Assembly (NCBI GenBank): GCA_006176705.1
Contig: QRFJ01004179.1
Location: 17,161 to 81,160, forward strand
Origin: Cocos nucifera
Lineage: Eukaryota; Streptophyta; Magnoliopsida; Arecales; Arecaceae
Reading direction: 5' to 3'
Length of the DNA: 64,000 nt
The position numbers were made by a program, and so were the translations under genes. Below are positions 57,055-64,000 of this stretch, piece by piece (position 1 is the first letter of the stretch; every line of letters starts with the position of its first letter). A model generated the notes under the pieces. That model was not told the origin of the DNA. It saw only the letters and a program-made list of their open reading frames with translations, and made no database searches.

Positions 57055-58130
57055 TTCGAACAGCCTTACCAATTGCTTCAAACAAAGTCCCTTGATCGAG
57101 ATTAATTCTGTGGCTGGGTCTTTTTATAGACTAGGAGGTGGATATTTTTCTAGGCAATTGGGACTAATGCCTTTGTATCATCAAAAAAAATAAATTGGAT
57201 AAATGAATAAATAGCTGATATAACTCTAATAAATCGATAAAATCCAGCCGTTCAATAGGAATCCAACGGTCCAAAAATCATCAAAATCGGATGCAGATAA
57301 GCTCAGATCAGGTCAGATTAAATTCTAGCCATTGGATCGCGCTTGATTGAGAAAATCTGGCCGCAAATCGCGCTTCGGGAGTCTTGATCATCGTCGGCAC
57401 CGTTCTAGACTGTCGGATCATTGCCTGGATCGAGCACTGCCATCCGATGGTGATCCGCGTGATGTTTGTATCTGAATAAAATTCGGAAGCAACCACAGCC
57501 GTCCGATCCTGACCGCAAACAACCACATTCATCCGATCGTGCAATAACTGTTCCCATGGACCTCATGGACCGGCCGCACCGCACACCACAACCAATCAGC
57601 ACCGCCGTTGTCGGATGAAAAAAAAAGACTAAATTACCTATGAGCCGCGATAAATTTCTGTAGACCCTTAAGGGGGTCTAGGTCCACCACGTGGCAATCT
57701 CTGATTCGCCAGAATTTGCTGAGCTGGCGGTCCATGCCTAGATCGTGGACTGGCTGATGGCTTCATGGCTGAGTCGGCTTGATGGCTTGGCTTGGCTTGG
57801 TGGCTCGGCTTACGGAGCCGGCTGAGCCGTTTTCCTTTTTTATTTAATTTTTATTTATTTTATATTTTTTAAAAATTCATATCTTTTCATTTTAGCTCCG
57901 TTTTTCTTGAAATTTATTTCGTTGTGATCAGAAAAATGAGATCTTTCTATTGATAATAAAATTTTATTTTTTAATTTTTATTATTTTTTATTATTTTTTA
58001 ATTAATTTTTTAATTAATAAAAATATGAATTTTTCAAAAATTATATATAAATTGATTAATAATTCTTAAAATTTAATATAAATTAATTAATAAATTAATA
58101 TTTTTATTGATAAATTTATGATGCTTATCA
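57055..58130 (-). other. Right remainder of the Gypsy-3 5' LTR
   Basis: Continuation of the interrupted LTR; corresponds to 49375-50517 of the left copy. Contains the 'gcttggcttggtggctcgg' and GAGCCGGC block at 57780-57830. No ORF of its own. Confidence 0.85.
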
Positions 58131-58135
58131 TCAGG
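58131..58135. repeat. Target site duplication of Gypsy-3 (right), TCAGG
   Basis: Identical to 48896-48900. Confidence 0.93.
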
Positions 58136-58256
58136 CATGTCTTATATAAATGCATCTAATAAAATCAAAAAATAAAATATCATGAAATACAACTAGAGCA
58201 ATCGCTGCCTCTGTTCATAAAACACCTATTGAGTACTAAGTCAAATAATATATTAT

Positions 58257-58765
58257 TGGGATAAACTATCCTCTCTCGGACCAGCGTGGCAGCTGGTGAT
58301 TAGCCAAGGAAAAAAAAACAATCTCCTATGATCAATGCGGAAGCAAAATAATGGATTCAGGAGAAAAGAGAGAAAGAGAGCATAAGAGTTTTTCGAGAGA
58401 AAAAAGCTTTATTTAATGAATTCAGCATCATATACAACCTTGACCTATTTTCAGTATTTATACTTTATAAAAGGGTCAAGTTCCAAGCTTATAGAAAAAT
58501 TTTTCAAAATCCAAAAAATGTACGTACACAAAATAAATCCACAAAAACTGAGCCGGCCTAGTTTCAGACTAGGCCAGCTAACCTGCGACTAGATCGGCTC
58601 AGTCTCAGACTGAGCTGACCCAGTTGTGTACTGTGCCAATAGTTCAAAAATACTGCTTTCTATTTGAATTTTTCTCTAAGACATAGCCAATCCAGTCCTG
58701 AACTGAGCCGACCTAGTTTTCAACTTAGCCAGCTCAATCTCAGGGTGAGCCGACCTAGTTTCTAA
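58257..58765 (-). repeat. Probable 3' LTR region of Copia-C
   Basis: After the RNase H reading ends there is a non-coding region with a minus-strand TATA-like TATAAAGTATAAATA (about 58454-58468). Three copies of a GAGCCG(A/G)CCTAGTTT word lie at about 58551, 58698 and 58747. Ends are uncertain because no partner is present. Limits given are best guesses from a TG at 58257. Confidence 0.4.
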
Positions 58766-58965
58766 ACTTTATTATCTGGGCTGATTTCTTTTCCGACTTG
58801 CTCTCATTTTTTCATGATCTATCTTCTCATATTCCCAAGATTTGGGAGCACCACTTTTGAGCTTACATTCTCCATCTTGGTGCTTCCAAGTCCTTGTGAA
58901 CTTATCTCTTCTTAGCAAACCTATTCTTGCCACACACATTTGAAAGCTGTCTCTAGAAAGTACCT

Positions 58966-59700
58966 TCATGAGTGCATCGACTGATTCTTCTTGGTACAGA
59001 CCTTCATCAGTTCCACTTCACCTTCCTCCATCAGCTCTCTGATCTTGTGGTACCTCACATCTATATGCTTTGTGCGCGCATGATAGACTGGATTCTGTGC
59101 TAATAGCAGAGCACTCTGACTATCACTGAACAGTATAACCTTGCTCTGCTCCACCCCCAACTCAGTAATCAGCCTCCTAAGCTAAAGGGCTTCCTTTGTA
59201 GCCTCCATTATTCCAATATACTCAGTCTTTATGGTAGACAAGGTTGTAATTGCCTGAAGGATTGATCTCTAAGACACTGGTCCACCATATATGCAGAAGA
59301 TGTATCCAATAGTAGACCTTCTTGTATCAAGATCTTCTACATAATTCGCATCTACAAATTCTTCCAAAGGACTTGAACCTCCATCTTCAAATCCTCCTGG
59401 CTGTCCATCAAATATCAAACCATAATTTCTTGTTCAATGCAGATATCGCAATATCGATTTCAATACTTTCTAGTATTCCTTACCAGAATTAGCCATGTAT
59501 CTATTAACCGTGCTCACTGCATGTGCTATATTTAATCTACAGCACACCATAGTATACATCACACTACCTACAGCATTCGTATAAGGAACTCTTTTCATAT
59601 ATTCTCTCTCCTCTTTTGACTGAGGGCTTTGTAACTTGAAGAGAGATATATGGCTCGATAATGGTGTCTCTGCAGGTTTGGTCTTCTCCATTCCAAACCT
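58966..59700 (-). pseudogene. pol: Copia-C RNase H, broken
   Basis: 59470-59691 reads through the KRVPYTNAVGSVMYTMVCCRLNIAHAVSTVNRYM block at the RT/RNase H border. 59165-59465 has stops. 58966-59160 contains VILFSDSQSALLLAQNP (catalytic Asp), RTKHIDVRYHKIREL and the last part of the domain. The polyprotein tail at 58772-58960 is frameshifted. Confidence 0.75.
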
Positions 59701-60582
59701 CTCTAGAACTTTCTAGACATATCTTCCTTGTGACTAATGGAGCACTCCTTTGCACCTATCTCTGCAAATCTTCATTCCAAGAATTTTCTCAGCTGGACCC
59801 AGATCCTTCATCTCAAACTCAGATGATAATGTCCTTTTCAGCCTGTTCATGGCATTCATGCTTCTACTGGCTATAAGCATATTATCTTCATACAGTAGCA
59901 GGTATAGAGCATCATCCTTATCTACATTCTTGACGTAGACACAATAATCATGTTCACATCTACTGAAATCTAGGCTCAAAATAAAACTATCTAATCTTCG
60001 ATACTACTGATGAGGAGCATACAAAGATCTTTTGAGTAAACATACCTTTTCTTCCTATCCAGTCTCCATGAAATCATCTGGCTGCTTCATGTAGATCCTT
60101 TCCTTCAATGTGCCATAAAGGAAGGCCATCTTCACATCCATCTATTTCAACTTCATGTTGTACTATGCCACCAGTGACAGCAAAATCCGAATCGATGTAT
60201 GACGCACCATAGGAAAGAAAATTTCTATGTAGCCAATCCCTTTTCTTTGTGAGTATTTCTTTACTACCAGTCTTGCCTTGAATTTGACTTCACTGTGTTC
60301 TGAAGGTGCCTCTTTCTTTGTGAACATCCACTTTGAGCCAATAGATCAAGCACCTTCTAGAAGATCCACTAGCTGCCATGTTTGATTCTTTTCAAGTGAT
60401 TCCATTTCCTCCATCATGGCCTGCATCCATGAATTATGATCCTCACTATCTATAGCCTTTGCATAATTTTCTGGATCTCCATTAGCAGTGATGAGTGCAT
60501 AGAAGATAACCTCATCAATGCCATATCTAACTAGTCTCCAAATAGTATGCTGGGGTTTGTGCAAAGCAACTCCCACTGGCAC
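59701..60582 (-). pseudogene. pol: Copia-C reverse transcriptase, broken; active site YEDN
   Basis: 60346-60582 has the start of the RT region (NYAKAIDSEDHNSWMQAMMEEMESLEKNQTWQLVDL). 59980-60345 carries stops but shows the expected order. 59734-59979 has the catalytic box as LLLYEDNMLIAS, where two of the four YVDD residues are changed, then LKRTLSSEFEMKDLGPAEKILGMKI. It cannot be active. Confidence 0.8.
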
Positions 60583-60598
60583 ATCTTTGCCTGATGTC

Positions 60599-62879
60599 TG
60601 TAGGGAAATCCAGATTTTTTTGGACCAAGTTCGTTCAGATCTGATTAGATCAAGAGATATATTTCAAAAATTTTTCTCTTGATCTTAATCAGATCTTGAT
60701 ATGTTTCAGATCTGATTCTTATTATTTTAATAAATAAAATAAAATAAGATAAATTAAATCAAATTTAATTTACCTGATTTGGGTAATCCTATTACCCTGT
60801 AGATGATCCTGATTGCAGCGGAAGGTTCTGGATCTTAGCCACGCAAGCGCCTGGCCTCTACCGGTATCCACTCGGGTTGGATCTGGAGATCCTCTTCTTC
60901 TCTATCACACCTCCAAAAATCAGATCTGGATCTGATCTGGAGGATCTTCAAAACTCTTTTGAAGATCTGCAGTCGTCCTTTTGCAGCAGCGCAGCCTTCT
61001 TGCTTTTGATCGCCTTTCCTTGATCTGAATCGCACCAAACTAAATCCAAAACACTTTTGGACGTGGAGAGCAAGGGGAGAAGAGAGTATGGCATGGAGAA
61101 GGAGGGGAGAGGCAGCCTTGGATGTGGGAAATCTCTATTGAATTCACTTTAGGATTAGGGTTGGGCGCAGGGTCTTATTTATAGACCTCTTGTGATCCAA
61201 CTCCTCTTCCTCTCAACCAATCACAACCCTTTGTGAAATCAGATCTAAATCTGATTGGTTGGAATAGAGACCCCTGGATTCCTCCTTAGAGGGCGCCTAA
61301 GACCAGTCAAACTGGATTCTTAGTAGAACTCTGATTGGAATCCAAAAGGGAGGTGGAGTCCTTGTCCAACAAGGACTCCTAGGCGCCTCCTACTTGGGCT
61401 CACGCCACCCTTGGCGTGCGCCCTTCTCCTTGCCAGGTTCTGGCAGGGGGACAAGCCCCCACCAGCTCTCCAATAGGTGCATGACATGTGGTCAAAAGTC
61501 AAAGGGTCAATGGTCAACGTTTGACCAGTCAAAGGTAGACTTTTGACCAAAGTCAAAGAACAAGAAATGGCAGGTGACCAAAAATGGCAGGTAATGTCTT
61601 ACAAATAAGACAACCTATTCTGACTTGGACAACCTCCAGTCAGACCATATGAAGGCCTCTGATTGAGCACAAACTCCTTTGGCTCAGTCAGGACAACTTA
61701 TTTATGATAGTAAAAGAAGAACGTTAGGTTCAATCGAGTGCTAGCACGATTTCCTTGAACCTAATTGAATCTCATTCAGATCAATTGAACTAGATCAGTT
61801 CAATTGATGATCACCAGATTCAAACCCTTGTTTGTGTGACCCAGTTAGGTTCAGTTCTGTATGGTAATGGGATATGTCATGATCTCTATCATCGACATCA
61901 TCGAAACTCCTTTCGATGGATCAGAACTCTTCTGATTCGAACAGCTAGAATGATCGATCATCTAAATCATTCTAATTGCTCCCAAAATCCACCAGTGACA
62001 CCTAGCAGTATATGGTGGCAACCCATCAGAGCTGAATGCGAACCTCTTGGTGCAGCTACCTGTGTGATTCAGTTCTTCTATCTTGAGCCCCGATCAGATT
62101 AGGGTTAAGGTGAACTCGTCAAACCCTAGTCTCTGTCATATGATGTAATCATTCGATTCGAGTCCAATGTGAAAATCTAAATAGAAACTCTTTCTATTAT
62201 TTCACTCTACCATGGCCATGGGCTTCTGGACTTGATTCTCATGATCATCATAGGGCTACTCCTCTACCACCGAGGTAGATAGATTCCATCTTGATGCAAT
62301 CCAGTTCCTACAATGAACATGCTATAGCCAACATACACCTCAGGGTTCCATATGGCTAGGAGACCGAGTAATGGTGTAGTCAAACTATAACACCCTCAAG
62401 GTGAACTGCCGATGCATCTCAGGTCAAAGAACCAGACACACTACTGCAGCATCGAGTCAGTCATTGACGAGAAGGTAGACTTCCTAATGACTACTCGAGG
62501 TGGTCACGCTCAGTGCCCTCGTTCTCTAACGAGTACCTGTACTCTCGCTCCGGTGTCTCCACACCGTAGACTCAAGACTCATCTACTAAAGAGAAGCGAT
62601 CGTACACCAACCTTCCGGATCAATCACCATCCTCGTGATGATCCTATGGTCGGGAGCTGTTTATGAGTTAATAATGATTATTCATGTCTTAAATTTTCAA
62701 CTCTTGAAAATATGAATTATCATTACCATTAACTCAAAGGATGTATCACAGACACTAAATACACATGTGTGATAGAAAATAACCCATTTTATTAATTATA
62801 GTCAAAATTATAATTTTGCCCCTAGAAGTGTATTACAAGTGTCAGCCAATTCTGGCTTCTAGGGCACATATATCTAACA
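60599..62879 (-). repeat. 3' LTR of A5
   Basis: 2281 bp. The outer edge reads TGTAGGG instead of the family TGAAGGG (one substitution). W-box cluster 61491-61556 with eight cores. Nearly identical to A4 across its length. Confidence 0.93.
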
Positions 62880-62892
62880 ATCTCCCACTTGT
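62880..62892 (-). other. Polypurine tract of A5
   Basis: The minus strand reads AAGTGGGAGATT next to the LTR start at 62879, as in A2. Confidence 0.9.
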
Positions 62893-62907
62893 CCTAAAGC
62901 CAATTGG

Positions 62908-63675
62908 CTACAAGTCTAAGTCCCATCTTCTCAAGGTGGGCTTCGATCTTCTGCTGGCCCAACGGCTTTGTAAGTGGGTCTGCCACATTATCTGTGCGGA
63001 GTTGACTCTCTTGACCTCAACGTAACCTTTCTCAAGGTAATCGCGGATGAGATGATATCGCCGCTCAATGTGCTTGGACTTCTGGTGAGACCTCGGCTCC
63101 TTAGCAAGGGCTATGGCGCCATTGTTGTCGCAGTAAAGAGGAATGGCATCTGATGGCATTACTCCAATTTCTGCAGCAAACTTCTTGTACCAGAACGCTT
63201 CCTTTGCAGCCTCTGATGCAGCTATATATTCTGCTTCCATGGTGGAATCTGCTATCACAGTTTGCTTGGAACTCTTCCAGCTGACAGCTCCACCATTGCA
63301 CACAAACAGTCTGCCAGATGTCGACTTTCGATCATCTATATCGGACATGAAGTCCGAGTCTGTGTATCCCTGAACTTGGAGTTCTCCATTACCAAAGACC
63401 AACATCATATCCTTAGTTCTTCTCAAGTACTTAAGGATACATTTCACAGAAGTCCAGTGTTCTTCACCTGGATTTGACTGATATCTGCTTGTGACACTCA
63501 CAGCATGGGCTATATCAGGTCGTGTACATAGCATGGCATACATGAGGCTCCCTATTGCAGAAGCATAAGGGATCTTGCTCATGCGTTCTATTTCCTCAGG
63601 TGTGCTGGGGCACATCTTCTTGGAAAGATGAATACCATGTCTGAAGGGTATTAATCCCCTCTTAGAGTTTTCCAT
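62908..63675 (-). CDS. pol: A5 pol, RT end and nearly complete RNase H (255 codons)
   Basis: Open frame containing the RT/RNase H border (IPYASAIGSLMYAMLCTRPDIAHAVS) and the RNase H active-site blocks GYTDSDFMSDID, DSTMEAEYIAASEAA and PLYCDNNGAIALA, all catalytic acidic residues present. Next comes KHIERRYHLIRDYLEKGYVEVKRV. A 2-base insertion in a TGTG run at about 62993-62996 puts the last 30 residues (DNVADPLTKPLG in A2) out of frame. Its start Met is internal to the polyprotein; a 1-base insertion near 63700 separates it from the RT frame to the right. It is the best RNase H in the window and the reference for the deletion in A2. Confidence 0.88.
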   Translation of the reverse strand: MENSKRGLIPFRHGIHLSKKMCPSTPEEIERMSKIPYASAIGSLMYAMLCTRPDIAHAVSVTSRYQSNPGEEHWTSVKCILKYLRRTKDMMLVFGNGELQVQGYTDSDFMSDIDDRKSTSGRLFVCNGGAVSWKSSKQTVIADSTMEAEYIAASEAAKEAFWYKKFAAEIGVMPSDAIPLYCDNNGAIALAKEPRSHQKSKHIERRYHLIRDYLEKGYVEVKRVNSAQIMWQTHLQSRWASRRSKPTLRRWDLDL

Positions 63676-63676
63676 A

Positions 63677-64000
63677 CTAAACCTCTTTAGTACTTTCCTC
63701 TATGTACATCTTCTGTGAAAGTCCTAGCATCCTATTCGGTCTATCCCTATAGACCTTAATTCCTAGAATAAAGGATGCTTCACCTAGGTCTTTCATGGAG
63801 AATTCCTTAGACAACCACATCTTGACTGATGTCAACATGGGAATATCATTCCCAATAAGGAGGATGTCATCCACGTACAATACGAGGAAGACAACAGCGC
63901 TCCCACTGACCCTTTTGAAAACACATGGTTCCTCTTCATTTTTGATGAAACCAAACTTTTTGATCACATCATTGAAACGAGTGTTCCAGCTCCGAGATGC
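63677..64000 (-). pseudogene. pol: A5 reverse transcriptase, central part, cut by the window edge
   Basis: Reading from the right edge: the FGFIKNEEEPCVFKRVSGSAVVFLVLYVDDILLIGND block has an intact YVDD, then FSMKDLGEASFILGIKVYRD. The frame ends at 63677 because of an extra base in a T run near 63700 (absent from A2). One-base differences in homopolymers could be sequencing errors. Confidence 0.85.

Larger units (their letters stand above)
48901..58130 (-). mobile_element. Gypsy-3: gag-only non-autonomous LTR element
   Basis: Minus-strand element with 5' LTR at right (54343-58130, interrupted by A4) and 3' LTR at left (48901-50517). It has a primer site with the TGGCACCGTTGCCGGGG form usual in plant Gypsy elements, a polypurine tract and exact TCAGG duplications. 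The 3.8-kb interior contains only a gag C-terminal-like reading (51775-53025). No protease, RT, RNase H or integrase motif is present on either strand. It therefore needs enzymes of another element. Resembles the LARD/TR-GAG classes of non-autonomous elements. Confidence 0.88.
54343..58130 (-). repeat. 5' LTR of Gypsy-3, interrupted by solo LTR A4
   Basis: Two parts, 54343-54775 and 57055-58130, total 1509 bp against 1617 bp in the left LTR. The outer portions match the left LTR closely. The 150-180 bases on each side of A4 lack many single bases and short runs, which looks like low-quality consensus. Confidence 0.88.
58136..60598 (-). mobile_element. Copia-C: 3' half of a third Copia family
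   Basis: Minus-strand Copia RT-RNase H (58966-60582) followed leftward by a probable 3' LTR. The 5' part should lie beyond A5, outside the window. Its protein differs from Copia-A, for example SDSQSALLLAQNPVYHARTKHIDVRYHKIREL in RNase H. It was hit by A5 on the right; Gypsy-3 inserted just left of it or in its LTR. Confidence 0.78.
60599..64000 (-). mobile_element. Copia-A copy A5, 3' end, continues off the right edge
   Basis: Minus strand: RT and RNase H (62908 to the edge), polypurine tract (62880-62892) and 3' LTR (60599-62879). Inserted in Copia-C upstream of its RT; left flank ATGTC (60594-60598) should recur beyond the window. LTR and coding sequence are very close to A2, so also recent. 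Confidence 0.93.

Overview
This is a plant nuclear window made almost entirely of nested LTR retrotransposons. I see no convincing host protein gene, no rRNA or tRNA gene and no CRISPR. Plant origin is supported by Copia and Tat-like Gypsy polyproteins, initiator-Met primer sites, 2-kb LTRs and a TA/A-rich background. The dominance of one recent Copia family would fit a large-genome monocot such as a palm, but that is only a guess.

Names used here: Copia-A (2.28-kb LTR; copies A1 to A5), Copia-B (2.14-kb LTR), Copia-C, Gypsy-1 and Gypsy-2 (autonomous-type, Tat-like, each with an extra antisense ORF) and Gypsy-3 (gag-only, non-autonomous). Everything is on the minus strand except Copia-A copy A2 and the antisense ORFs.

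Layout. 1-2882: 5' end of A1, inserted in the gag/protease boundary of Copia-B (2883-7956). Copia-B itself cuts the antisense ORF of Gypsy-1 (7957-26201). Gypsy-1 runs leftward: 5' LTR 25341-26201, gag, protease, RT, RNase H, integrase, spacer with repeats, antisense ORF. Its RT is split by A2 (11906-22198), a complete young element with 5-bp target duplications (TCATA) and nearly identical LTRs. 26202-27849 is unassigned flank with a poly(A) tail and a GA-rich tract. 27850-48210 is Gypsy-2, bounded by 1.27-kb LTRs. It is interrupted by A3 (about 35741-44052), which has lost its 3' LTR and is fused to Gypsy-2 RNase H; A3 contains a 25-N assembly gap. 48211-48895 is unassigned. 48901-58130 is Gypsy-3 (duplication TCAGG), with a solo Copia-A LTR (A4) in its right LTR. 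58136-60598 is the 3' half of Copia-C, and 60599-64000 is the 3' end of A5, inserted into Copia-C.

The coding regions are retroelement gag (capsid), protease, integrase, reverse transcriptase and RNase H, nearly all broken by stops, frameshifts or nested insertions. The most interesting structures are: the antisense, coiled-coil-rich ORFs convergent with pol in both Tat-like elements; a regular 116-bp tandem array in the Gypsy-2 spacer; a dense cluster of W-box cores in the Copia-A LTR whose size differs between old and young copies; the gag-only Gypsy-3 element; and a templated filler at a deletion in the A2 RNase H. Several stretches (about 35.7-41.4 kb and the flanks of A4) show indel-rich differences that look like unpolished long-read gap filling, so breaks there may not be biological.
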